64,000 bases of DNA from Pseudomonadota bacterium (GTDB lineage: Bacteria > Pseudomonadota > Gammaproteobacteria > Burkholderiales > Burkholderiaceae_C): positions 82,844-146,843 of the forward strand of contig JAKOYD010000164.1 of assembly GCA_029780695.1 (NCBI GenBank), in the 5' to 3' direction. Of this stretch, positions 26,636 to 35,357 are shown in pieces. Within the stretch, counting starts at the first letter, position 1; each line of letters opens with the position of its first letter. The position numbers and the translations under genes were made by a program. The notes below the pieces were generated by a model, which did not search any database, was not told the DNA's origin, and saw only the letters and a program-made list of their open reading frames with translations.

Positions 26636-27055
26636 ATGATCGAAGCTGTCAAAACCCATCCTCTCCCCGCGCTCAAGTGGTCGCCCCTGATCGGCCTGCC
26701 CGACGGCACATCGCTCGTGTTGCCGTGCCAGGACTCGCATGCTGCGGCCATCCTCGCCGCCGATACCGAGGCCGACGCGCGGCTGGCCCAGGGCTCGCCA
26801 GTGGCGTGGACGGGCGCCCGGCGCCACATCGAAGCAGGCGACTTTTCCGACCCGCGCGTGATGCTGACACGTCCCGGCGATCCCCGCTGCGGCCGGCTGT
26901 GGCGCGAGCACGAAACCGGCTTCGAGCAGGGGAGCGACGGCCCCACGCTCCTGGTCATTGGCCGCCAGGCCGACGATGCTCAACTGGCTCGCATGGCGCA
27001 GCGCTTTGGCGTGCCACTGACGCAGTTGCAAGCGTTCCGGGGAGTGCAGGTATGA
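26636..27055 (+). CDS. Hypothetical protein of the element
   Basis: 139 residues, MIEAVKTHPLPALKWSPLIG... It reads as an alpha/beta protein without a recognised motif. The stop overlaps the next gene (ATGA). Composition is like the neighbours. Confidence 0.6.
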   Translation: MIEAVKTHPLPALKWSPLIGLPDGTSLVLPCQDSHAAAILAADTEADARLAQGSPVAWTGARRHIEAGDFSDPRVMLTRPGDPRCGRLWREHETGFEQGSDGPTLLVIGRQADDAQLARMAQRFGVPLTQLQAFRGVQV

Positions 27056-27471
27056 ACTCCAATATGGCGATTGCGCCCGCTCTGACGCCGGTCCAGACCA
27101 TGCCCACGGACGGCCTGAAGGGCCGCGCGGTGTTTGAGGGCCGCTACTGCGAATACGGCGAATACATCAGCGCGGACGACGTGGTGCTGGCCAACTTCGA
27201 CCAGCGGCGCGTAACGACAGGCGGCGGCCTCTACGTGGTCCAGTCGATTAAGGATGGTCAACCCGCATGGACGGGCTGCCGGTACATGATGCGCCAATTG
27301 TCCGGCATCGTCGTCAATGAGGATGGGCGCAAGAACTGGCAGCACGTACCCGACCTGGACGCCACCAAGTGGGTGGTGGTCGGCACGGTGGAGGCGGTCT
27401 ACCGGCCAAGGCATTACGCCGACCATGACGTGTTGTCCGACTCTCGGCAGCGCGTTCCAGCCAAGGTCTGA
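27052..27471 (+). CDS. Hypothetical protein, weakly S24-barrel-like
   Basis: 139 residues. DGLKGRAVFEGRYCEYGEYI, ADDVVLANFDQRRVTTGGGLYVV and WVVVGTVEAVYRP recall the beta-barrel of S24/LexA-like peptidase domains, but the catalytic Ser-Lys pair is not evident. It ends the rightward operon just before a terminator. Function unknown. Confidence 0.6.
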   Translation: MNSNMAIAPALTPVQTMPTDGLKGRAVFEGRYCEYGEYISADDVVLANFDQRRVTTGGGLYVVQSIKDGQPAWTGCRYMMRQLSGIVVNEDGRKNWQHVPDLDATKWVVVGTVEAVYRPRHYADHDVLSDSRQRVPAKV

Positions 27472-27490
27472 CCGCCACCAGCACCACCCT

Positions 27491-27513
27491 AGCCCGCCAC
27501 ACGGCGGGCTTTT
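27491..27513 (+). terminator. Intrinsic terminator of the rightward operon
   Basis: AGCCCGCC ACAC GGCGGGCT followed by TTT: an 8-bp stem with a 4-base loop. The leftward virion-like genes start on the other side. Confidence 0.8.
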
Positions 27514-27718
27514 CTCTGGGCGCAGTTGCTTGCGCAAAGCAGCACCCTTGGCTAAACCTTGACATCCACCCACTGGCACAAGCTCGAAATGTCAGGTTTT
27601 CATCCGCCCTGAGGTTAACTTTGGTTAACATGGCGAGTCCCTCGGTTCGCCCGTGTGCGGCGGGATCAACCGCGCCCCGCGTAGGCCTTGGGCGACCATG
27701 GCGATGGTGCCGCCCCTG

Positions 27719-28225
27719 CTACACCGGCACGAACCCGACGCCCTGAGACTCGCCCCGGCGCTCCAGTTCCTGGCGTGCCTTGACGATTTCTGTCCGGTCG
27801 CTGCAGTCGTGCGCTGGCAACTCCCTGGCCGCCAGCGCGTGCAGTTTGGCCAGGCGCTCGGCCTGCGCATCCGCGCGGGTGGGCGGCGCCACGCTGGGCG
27901 CCGCGGCCGCTGCCGGCTCGGGCAGTTCGCGGGTGATGCCCAGCACCTTGAGCCCGATCACTTGCTCAATGCGGCGGGCCAGGTCGTCCTGACTGCGGGT
28001 GACGACCACCAGCGGGCGGAACATGTCCTCGAACTTGACGATCATGCGCATGGCGCGCGGCAAATTGGTGAAGGCGTTGCGCTGGCTGGCCTGGCTGAAC
28101 TCGTAGCCGGCGTCCGCGCCGCTGGAGAACATGTCCGGCCGCAGGGTCGCCGCGATCTCGCCCGACAGGACGGCGAAGCCGCAGGCGGCCATTTGCTGGT
28201 TGACGTAATCGACGGCTTTGCTCAT
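27719..28225 (-). CDS. Hypothetical phage-type protein ending in GFVPV
   Basis: 168 residues. The first part (MSKAVDYVNQQMAACGFAVLSG...) is unrecognised; a Pro/Ala-rich linker leads to an arginine-rich helix and the C-terminal GVGFVPV. The same peptide motif is repeated in the neighbouring 1629-residue protein. Its ATG overlaps the stop of that gene (ATGA), so they are co-translated. Confidence 0.65.
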   Translation of the reverse strand: MSKAVDYVNQQMAACGFAVLSGEIAATLRPDMFSSGADAGYEFSQASQRNAFTNLPRAMRMIVKFEDMFRPLVVVTRSQDDLARRIEQVIGLKVLGITRELPEPAAAAAPSVAPPTRADAQAERLAKLHALAARELPAHDCSDRTEIVKARQELERRGESQGVGFVPV

Positions 28226-31200
28226 GGTTGGCTCCTTTGCTTCTGGGCGTCGCGGGTTTGCTTTACCGCGTTCTTGATGAAGTCGTTGCGCTGCCGGATC
28301 AGATCGTCCAGGCGCTCGCGCTTTTCGTCGGGCGTCAGCACTTCCGAACGCCGGACATCGCGCATGTCCTTGTTGATGCCCGACAGTTCATTGTTGGCGT
28401 ACTCAAGGGCGCCAGCCTCCTCGCCAAGGGGTCCTTTTTCCTTGGCGTCGGCCATGTGAGACAGCCCCAGCTTGTCCAGCTCGCGCAGCGTGCCGCGCAG
28501 GCGCTTGGCCTCGGTAAGCATGTCGTAGAACTCGGTTTCGTAGCGGGTGCCGCGGGGCGGATCGTCGGTGTAGAAACGCCGCAGGATCGGCAGTTCGTCG
28601 GTGCGCTTGGTCGGCAGCCGGTCGCCAAAGAAGGCCTTGTCGCTGAGCTGCAGGCCGTACAGCGCCCAGGTGTTGAAAAACCCCCTCAGCAGCGCCTCGC
28701 TGCGTGCCGGGTTCACCTGCGCCCACTCGGGCAGGTTGGCCGTGGCCATGCCGGCCGCGCGCAGGGTTTCGCTGGTGGTCGGCTTGGCGCGCAGGAACGG
28801 CTGCAAGTCTTCCATGCCGGGCGTCTCGATCGGCGCCTTGGTGAAGGCGTTGCGGTTGGTCGCCTGCTCGTACAGCGGCGCCACAAGCTGAGGCATGTAG
28901 TTGAAGTTGAACGTCGCGGCCAGGATGCGCGCGAAGTCCTTGCCGATGCCCTGCGGGTCGGCCTTGATGATCGCTTCGGTCGAGCGTTCGGCCAGCGAAG
29001 CCATGGCGCCGATCTCCCAAATTTTGGGGTAGCGGAAGTGCTGGTCGCCGACGAAGAAGTGCCAATGACCGTCGCGGTCCCAGTCCGGCATGTCCTGATA
29101 CTTCGGGTTGTCCTTGTTGAGCAGGTACAGTGCCGAACTCATGAGCGCGACCATGCCTGACTTGGTGGCGATGGCGCCACGGTTCGGGTCGTGCGCCAGG
29201 CCGCGCACCAGGCGATCCAGCGACGTGATCGCGGGGCGCAAGACCGTATCGGTCATGAAGCCCAGTGCGCGACTGTCTCCCCGCATGGCGAAGTCCGTGC
29301 TGATCTCGCGCGCCAGGTAGGCGGCGTGGCGCGGGTGTTCGCCGGCCTGGATGGCCCGGCTGTACTCGCCCAGGCGCGTGCTGGTTTCAAAGGCGTCGGC
29401 CAGCGTCTCCACGAAGCCCATCAGCTTGTCAGGCGCGTCGAGCACCGTGCGCATGTCGATGCCCTGCTGCTTGTAGAACCGCTCCAGCCGGGTCTTGAAG
29501 CGGCCTTCCTCCAGGTAGATGCTGGACAGGCCGCCGCCGTTGGCGATGAAGTCCTTGTACAGCGGATCATTCGTCAGCCGCATCCGCATGCCCTTGAGGC
29601 TGTCGAGCACCGGCCGGAAACCGGCGCGGCTCATGACGCCTGCTTGGATCGTGTCGCGGGCGATGTTGGCGATCATGAAGTCGGGCGTCAGCGTGATCGT
29701 GGTCTGGCCGATGCGCTTGGGCAGGCTCAGCCACTTCATGACCCACGGCTGGTGCGGCCGGTCGATGCTGTCCAGCGCGCGCAGCAGGATCGGGTCGGCG
29801 ACCTCGTACCAGACGGGCTTGCCGTTCTTGAGCACGGCCACCACGTTGCTGCCGGCGGGCGGCGTGTTGTTCTGCATGACCTCGATCAGGCCGGGTGCGT
29901 CCTCAAAGGTCTTGTGCAGGCTGTCGATCACCACCTTGGCCTGCTGGTCGGCCTTGTCCAACCCCATGGCCTTGGCCATGCTGTCGATCACGGCGTCCTT
30001 CGGCAGCCGCGTCGGCCGCGATTCGGGCGGGATGCGGGTCATGAAGCGCCCGCCGCCGGCGCCGTCCCGCTCGGCCAGTTCGGCGATCTTCACGCGCGCC
30101 TCGTTCTTCACGGCCTTGTCGATCAGCATCGCGGCGTTGCTGGTCATGTTGCCCAGGATGTCGCGCAGGTTCTCGGTGCCGCCAGTCAGCGCCTTAACGC
30201 CCGACCAGTCACCGGGCTTGACGCGGCCCTGGCCAGGCTGGCCGATGCGGTGGAATGGCAGGTACTGCGTGCGCTGCCATTGCGCGCGCGCCTCGGCGTT
30301 GATCACGCCCTGAGCCTCGGCGAAGTCCAGGATGGCGCCGTTCCACTGCTGGTACTTGGTGAAGGCGGCGTCGAATTCAGGCGTGCGCAGGCTCAGCATG
30401 GCGTCGATCTCGCCGCGCGTGAACAGGTGTTCGCGCCCCTGCTTCATCAGTTCGTCGGCCGACTTGCCCACGAAGTACAGCAGGCCGTCGTCCAGGTTGC
30501 CGGCGATCGGCTTGAGGATTTCTTCCAGCCCCTGCCCTTTCCACGAAAACGAGCCGTCGGCGTTCTTCACCGGCGCGCCGTAGCGCAGGGCGCCGTCGGC
30601 CATGCTGGCGGATGCGCGCGCCAGGCGGGCGGATTCGTAGGCCCCGGCCGGCGCGATCTTGCCGCCCGACAGTTCCCGCTCCATCCGGTAGACGCCGTGC
30701 AGGTCGTCGGTGATGGCTTGGCGAAAGGCGTCCCAGCGACTGTCCATGGCGTCGGACAGCGGGCGGTGATCGCCGATCTTGCTGCGCGCGCGGTCGAGTG
30801 CGTCCTGCGCGAACCATTCGCCCATGCCCTGGCGCGCCTTCTGGATCGCCGGGCCGTACTTGTGCGTCTGCACGAAATCATCGAACCAGCGCGAGAAAGT
30901 CGGCGCCTTCGCCGCAGCCACGTCCGGCTGCGTCATGTACAGGCGCGTGAACTCGGCAAACCCCTCGTACACCTTGCCGTTGTCGTAGCTGAGTGCGCGC
31001 AGTTCCTTGTTGATCATCTTGGCCTGCGGGCCTTTCAGCCACGCCTCGCGCACGGCCGGCACGCGGCTGTCGATCAGGTGCGCCATCTCATGGGTGGCAA
31101 CCTCCAGGTCGGCGTGCCGCTTGACGCGGACGGTTTCCGTGGCGGTGTTGAAGGTGCCCAGGGTCTTGCGACCACGGACGCGGCCGGTGTAGATGCTGGT

Positions 31201-33111
31201 TCCCAGCTCCTTGGCGAACGGGACCAGAATGTCCTCGCGTCGAATGGGTGTGGCGCGCGCCTTGCCGCCCGTGCCTGCATCCGCCATGCCGCCGCCTGCC
31301 GTGCCTGGGCGGGTCACGCTGTCATCGATCAGGCCGACGTAGTTGGCGCCCGGCCCCATGTTGACGGTGCCGCGCTTCGGCAGCACGTCGCCAGCGTCCG
31401 GCACGGAAAGGGCCGCGCGCTCCGGCGCGACCTCCGGCGTGACTCTCGGCGCTTGTTCAGGCGGCCAGGCCGGCGCCGACCGCGGGCCGGCAGTTTCATC
31501 GGCCAGCGTCAGGCGCGCCAGCGTGGGCGTCATGCCCGGCTGCCGCATCAGTTCGGCGTAGCGCGGGTTGCCGTCGAGCAACTGAACGTGCGATGTGCCG
31601 GTGACGCCGTCGTGCACGCCGTCGGCGGTGGTGACGGCGCGGCGCTCCAGCGCATCGGCCGCCGCGCGGAAGGACGTGGCCACGTCGGGCACGCCTTGCG
31701 CCGCCATCTCATCCGCTGCCGCGCGGACCCGCGCCGCCTCGCTGCGGTAGCCGTCCACCCGGCGCATGGGGTCGGCGACCACGGTGTCGATGTTGTCGAC
31801 CAGGTTCTGCGCGACAACGTAGGTTCCGCGCTGCTCGGGCGTGAGCTTGGTTTCCATCAGGTCGATGGGCGGCGCGTCGGGCGCCAGGCCTTCCGGCGCC
31901 AGCAGTTCAGGCGCCATCGCGTCGGGACCGTCGCCCGTAAGGCGCGGCTCGCTGGCGTCACGGGGCGGGCGTGGGATGGGTTGGGCATCGTCCAGCGGCA
32001 CGAATCCGCCACGCGGTTCGCTACCGCGCGCGACAGGGCGACCGGCGCGACGATCCCAGTTGGCGATCGTGTCGGCGACGGTCTTGCCCTTGAGGTACTG
32101 ATTCGCCGCCAGTTGCTTGGCCGTCAGCAGTTCGGCGATGGGCGTGTCCGGCGCGGCGCGCGCGATGCGTACAGCGGCATCGGGGCCGAAGTGGTGCGCC
32201 GCGTACATCGTCTGGTTGGTGATCTCCACGCCGGCCGAGCGCAGCGCCGCGGCGTTGCTGGTGTCCAGAGCGCGTGCCATCTGGCCGGATTTCGCCGGAT
32301 CGGCGCGCAGGGCCAGCAGTTCCTCGGGCGCCAGGCCAGCAGCCCAATCTGGTTTTGCCTGCTCCACGGTGCGAAGCCAGGTGCCTGCGGTGAACTGATC
32401 GGGGCCGTAGGCCGTGCTGCGCGGGTTCTTGGCGGTCGCGCTGCCGCCAGATTCCAGGGTGCGCCGATAGGCGTGATAGTCGGCAGCGTCGAACCGCGGC
32501 GACGGCGGCGCAGCGCGACCGCCCGCCTTCCAGCCCAGCATGCCCGGCGCGACCATCGGCAGCGACTGAATGGCGGTGTCGACCACCGTGGCAGCCACGG
32601 GGCTGCCGGTGGCGTCGAGCGTCTTGCCGCCGGCCCAGTGCGCGCCCTCGGCCAGCTTCTCGAAGGGGTAGGCCACGATGCCGGCGCCGCGCTGGCCCAG
32701 CTCGCCGCGCGGCTGATAGGTCAACGCCTCGCCAACCGACTGCACCACGTCAGCGCCGCGCCTGTCGGTCAGCCCGAGCTGGTGCGCGGCCTCGGTGGCC
32801 AGCCCTGCCAGGCCGGCAACCGGCTGCGACACGCCCATGCTGCCCAAGCTCAGCGCGACCTCGCCAAGGGCGGTCAGCGGGTTGTTGAGCAGGATGTTTC
32901 GCAGCACGCCGGGTTTACCGGGTGCCGGAGCGGCGCCGCCGCCTTCGGCGACTGGGACGAAGCCGGGCTGTCTACCCGTTTCGGCCGCCGGCGCCTGGGG
33001 CTCCAGCTCGGCGAGAGGGACGAAGCCGCGGCGTGCGGCCGTCGGGGAGGGTTGCGCCTCGATGGTGTCGCCATCGATCTCGGAGAGAGGAATGAAGCCC
33101 ATGGCGGCCAC
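28222..33111 (-). CDS. Large phage ejection-type protein with transglycosylase, HExxH and LPD regions
   Basis: 1629 residues. N-terminus has GFIPL (5-9), GFVPL (29-33), GFVPV (50-54) and GFVPL (369-373). Then a lytic-transglycosylase/lysozyme-like domain with catalytic Glu in TLESGG (E220) and GPDQFTAGTW. Near residue 674 is a zincin motif ATHEMAHLIDSR, with a later EGFAEF as the likely third ligand. The C-terminal half contains the segment ITLTPDFMIANIARDTI, typical of large polyvalent protein-associated domain (LPD38-like) proteins of podophages. It should form part of an ejectosome that opens the wall and guides DNA. Confidence 0.8.
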   Translation of the reverse strand: MAAMGFIPLSEIDGDTIEAQPSPTAARRGFVPLAELEPQAPAAETGRQPGFVPVAEGGGAAPAPGKPGVLRNILLNNPLTALGEVALSLGSMGVSQPVAGLAGLATEAAHQLGLTDRRGADVVQSVGEALTYQPRGELGQRGAGIVAYPFEKLAEGAHWAGGKTLDATGSPVAATVVDTAIQSLPMVAPGMLGWKAGGRAAPPSPRFDAADYHAYRRTLESGGSATAKNPRSTAYGPDQFTAGTWLRTVEQAKPDWAAGLAPEELLALRADPAKSGQMARALDTSNAAALRSAGVEITNQTMYAAHHFGPDAAVRIARAAPDTPIAELLTAKQLAANQYLKGKTVADTIANWDRRAGRPVARGSEPRGGFVPLDDAQPIPRPPRDASEPRLTGDGPDAMAPELLAPEGLAPDAPPIDLMETKLTPEQRGTYVVAQNLVDNIDTVVADPMRRVDGYRSEAARVRAAADEMAAQGVPDVATSFRAAADALERRAVTTADGVHDGVTGTSHVQLLDGNPRYAELMRQPGMTPTLARLTLADETAGPRSAPAWPPEQAPRVTPEVAPERAALSVPDAGDVLPKRGTVNMGPGANYVGLIDDSVTRPGTAGGGMADAGTGGKARATPIRREDILVPFAKELGTSIYTGRVRGRKTLGTFNTATETVRVKRHADLEVATHEMAHLIDSRVPAVREAWLKGPQAKMINKELRALSYDNGKVYEGFAEFTRLYMTQPDVAAAKAPTFSRWFDDFVQTHKYGPAIQKARQGMGEWFAQDALDRARSKIGDHRPLSDAMDSRWDAFRQAITDDLHGVYRMERELSGGKIAPAGAYESARLARASASMADGALRYGAPVKNADGSFSWKGQGLEEILKPIAGNLDDGLLYFVGKSADELMKQGREHLFTRGEIDAMLSLRTPEFDAAFTKYQQWNGAILDFAEAQGVINAEARAQWQRTQYLPFHRIGQPGQGRVKPGDWSGVKALTGGTENLRDILGNMTSNAAMLIDKAVKNEARVKIAELAERDGAGGGRFMTRIPPESRPTRLPKDAVIDSMAKAMGLDKADQQAKVVIDSLHKTFEDAPGLIEVMQNNTPPAGSNVVAVLKNGKPVWYEVADPILLRALDSIDRPHQPWVMKWLSLPKRIGQTTITLTPDFMIANIARDTIQAGVMSRAGFRPVLDSLKGMRMRLTNDPLYKDFIANGGGLSSIYLEEGRFKTRLERFYKQQGIDMRTVLDAPDKLMGFVETLADAFETSTRLGEYSRAIQAGEHPRHAAYLAREISTDFAMRGDSRALGFMTDTVLRPAITSLDRLVRGLAHDPNRGAIATKSGMVALMSSALYLLNKDNPKYQDMPDWDRDGHWHFFVGDQHFRYPKIWEIGAMASLAERSTEAIIKADPQGIGKDFARILAATFNFNYMPQLVAPLYEQATNRNAFTKAPIETPGMEDLQPFLRAKPTTSETLRAAGMATANLPEWAQVNPARSEALLRGFFNTWALYGLQLSDKAFFGDRLPTKRTDELPILRRFYTDDPPRGTRYETEFYDMLTEAKRLRGTLRELDKLGLSHMADAKEKGPLGEEAGALEYANNELSGINKDMRDVRRSEVLTPDEKRERLDDLIRQRNDFIKNAVKQTRDAQKQRSQP

Positions 33112-33114
33112 CGA

Positions 33115-34716
33115 TCAGCGGTAATAACCGATGAGCTTGCCGCGCGAATCGAGGACTTCCACGCCCCGGTCGGTGGACTGGCCAAGCTTGTATTTGTTCA
33201 TGCTGGCGTCCGAACTGAACCGCTTGGCCAGGTCCTGACGGGCGCGGGTGGCCGCATCCTGCTGCTGGCGCAGCGCGGGGCCGCGCGGCGCGGTGTCGAA
33301 GGTGTCGTCCTCGCCGATCTTGCGGCGGTTGGCCAGCGCCGCCTGGCGCGCCAGGCCGGGGTCATAGTTGGGGTTCTCGCGCCCGGTGTTCGTGGCCTTG
33401 CTGGTGCGGCGCCGGATTTCCTCAAGCGAAAGCCCGTTGATCGCCTCGCGCGCGGCGTCGATTTCAGCATTGCTGCGTTGCTGTGCCGAAGTCAGCGGAC
33501 GGTCGACAGGGTTGCCGCGGGCGTCGAGTTGGCGGGTCAGCCGCTGGTCGGCCGCGTCAATGCCGCGCTGCGCACGCCGGTCGGCGGCTTCGATCTGCTG
33601 CGCCGTGCGGGCGTCGCGCCGGTCCTCCATGGCGTCACGGCCGACCTGGCGCTGCGCCTCCAATACCTGTTGCCGCTGCAACTGTGCTGACTCGGCGGTG
33701 CGCTTGGCGCCCTGGTTTGCGTAGAACTTCACCGCTTCATGCGGCGCCAGAAAGATGGCGGCCTGGCTCAGCAGGTCGTCGGTGGGCTGCGTCACTGCCC
33801 CGAGTTCCTGGCCATCCGCCCCGAACTGCGTCACGGTCATCGTGTTCGGTTCGCGGCCGGGCTGAAGTTTCACCGTGTTGCCGTCCCTATAGAGCTGCCT
33901 GTTGTAAAGGTTCTCGAATGACTGCAGCGCGCCTCGCGTGTCGCCGATGGAGAACTTGCGCACGCCGTCGGTCCAGCCCCGCGCGTAGTCGCGCCCTTCC
34001 TGGGTGTCGAGAAACTTCTGGTATGCCTGCGCCTGATCCACCTTGCCCTGACGCAGCAGCACGTCGATCACCTTGGGGGTGCTGGTCTTGAGGTAGTAGT
34101 CCAGGGCCGAATCGTTGGCGACCCGCTTGGCAATCTGGCCATTTGCGGAAGCTGTGGCTTGCTCGATGCCACCCACAGCGCCTGCGCCGGGCGCCGTCAT
34201 CTCGGGCGCGCCGCGCAGGGCCTGCTGCAGCTCGCGGCGGTCGGCGTCTTCGCGTTCGGACTTGTCCAGTGCCAGCGAAGCGCTGGCCGCCCGCATCGGA
34301 TCGGTCAGGGCGCCGGCCTCGATCAGTTTGCGCGCGCGCATGGCACCGACCTGGCCGGCGGTAAGGGCGCCAGCGGTGCGCTCGCCCATGAAGTCGGTGA
34401 CCGTGTGGCGGCTGATGACCTGACTGGGCATGACGCCTTGGCCCTGGCCGGGGTTCTCCGCCGTCGGCGTTGCCGTGTAGTTGCCTTGGGCGTCGGTGCC
34501 GATCTGGTAGAGCGGGTTGCCCAGCACATCCTTAGCGTTGGCCAGTGCCTCCAGCTTGCGGCCGTCCTCGGCGGTGTAGCCCTGCATCTGCTCTGGCTTG
34601 GCCTTCAGCGCAGCGTCGATGGCCTGATCCTGCTGAATCTGCCGGCCGACGCTGTAGCTCTTGATGCCGCCGGACACCAGCCCGGTAATGAAGTTTGCGG
34701 CGACTCTATTAGCCAT
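33115..34716 (-). CDS. Putative phage internal virion protein (helical)
   Basis: 533 residues from MANRVAANFITGLVSGG; chosen because GGAG lies 6 bp upstream. The N-terminal GLVSGGIKSYSVGRQI resembles virion-associated internal proteins, and the middle and C-terminus are long charged helices (RRDARTAQQIEAADRRAQRG). It sits directly upstream of the 1629-residue ejection-like gene. Together they resemble an ejection-protein cluster of podophages, but no coat or tail genes accompany them. Confidence 0.6.
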   Translation of the reverse strand: MANRVAANFITGLVSGGIKSYSVGRQIQQDQAIDAALKAKPEQMQGYTAEDGRKLEALANAKDVLGNPLYQIGTDAQGNYTATPTAENPGQGQGVMPSQVISRHTVTDFMGERTAGALTAGQVGAMRARKLIEAGALTDPMRAASASLALDKSEREDADRRELQQALRGAPEMTAPGAGAVGGIEQATASANGQIAKRVANDSALDYYLKTSTPKVIDVLLRQGKVDQAQAYQKFLDTQEGRDYARGWTDGVRKFSIGDTRGALQSFENLYNRQLYRDGNTVKLQPGREPNTMTVTQFGADGQELGAVTQPTDDLLSQAAIFLAPHEAVKFYANQGAKRTAESAQLQRQQVLEAQRQVGRDAMEDRRDARTAQQIEAADRRAQRGIDAADQRLTRQLDARGNPVDRPLTSAQQRSNAEIDAAREAINGLSLEEIRRRTSKATNTGRENPNYDPGLARQAALANRRKIGEDDTFDTAPRGPALRQQQDAATRARQDLAKRFSSDASMNKYKLGQSTDRGVEVLDSRGKLIGYYR

Positions 34717-34862
34717 GTGGACTCCAGTGATTGAACTGGCGGCAGTGAGCCACATGGGGATCGAAAAGCGGAATGATCGATTGATTCCTCATCCTCGCGG
34801 CTAGCAGAAGGCTTTGCCGGCTACCATCGCATTGCGACAAACCGTCGAGAGAGGGATACACC

Positions 34863-35249
34863 GTGAAGAAGCTTGCCGTTCTCCTTTTGGCCGCCGCCTT
34901 GGCTGGCTGCGCAACAGTCAACTACCAGCCGTACGAAGGCAAGAACAACCTCCATGAAGGCCAAGGCGGCACGAAGGTGGTGATCGACGGCGTGGACTTC
35001 TGGGCGAATGGCGCGCCACCAAGGAAGTACACCATCATCGGCGTGGCCGACGGTGAAATCGGCGAGGGAATGGGAGATACCCAAGCTATCCGCCAGGCCG
35101 TGGCCAGCGAGATCAAGAAACAGGGTGGCCACGGCGCCATCGAGATGGGCGGTAGTTCATCCTTCGGCGGAATCATGCCCGTGGGCGGACTGATGATGGC
35201 CCTGAACAACAAGAAAATTCGCTACCAGGTGATCAAGTACGTGGATTGA
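34863..35249 (+). CDS. Small lipoprotein of the element
   Basis: 128 residues. A lipoprotein signal (MKKLAVLLLAAALAGC, Cys16), then a Gly-rich body. No family recognised. It is the last gene before attR, on the opposite strand to the virion-like genes, and could be a lysogenic-conversion or superinfection-exclusion lipoprotein (inference only). Confidence 0.7.
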   Translation: MKKLAVLLLAAALAGCATVNYQPYEGKNNLHEGQGGTKVVIDGVDFWANGAPPRKYTIIGVADGEIGEGMGDTQAIRQAVASEIKKQGGHGAIEMGGSSSFGGIMPVGGLMMALNNKKIRYQVIKYVD

Positions 35250-35272
35250 CGTGGGCTGCGCGAATCAGGTTT

Positions 35273-35290
35273 TCCGTACTTCTTCCGTAC
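35273..35290 (+). other. Right integrase arm-type repeats (TCCGTAC, two copies)
   Basis: TCCGTACT at 35273-35280 and TCCGTAC at 35284-35290, 11 bp apart like the pair at the left end. Confidence 0.6.
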
Positions 35291-35297
35291 CGGAAAC

Positions 35298-35323
35298 AAA
35301 AACGCCCGCTAAGTTAGCGGGCG
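35298..35323 (-). terminator. Terminator provided by the element for the rebuilt tRNA-Val
   Basis: On the minus strand CGCCCGCTAA and TTAGCGGGCG form a perfect 10-bp stem followed by TTTTT. It lies inside the element near attR, so it replaces the native tRNA terminator left at 17811-17850. Confidence 0.85.
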
Positions 35324-35357
35324 CTACCACTGCAAGGCGCAGCGAATATAGGAATTC

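Noticed and set aside
27610..27632. GGTTAAC direct repeats as an operator
   Set aside because: Only two 7-bp copies (GGTTAAC-TTT-GGTTAAC), with no clear promoter beside them; support is too thin to call a feature.
29191..33690. A 1499-codon open frame on the + strand across the virion-like genes
   Set aside because: It is antisense to the 1629-residue protein with clear motifs; high GC keeps this frame open. Its sequence is Arg/Gly/Ala-rich without any domain.
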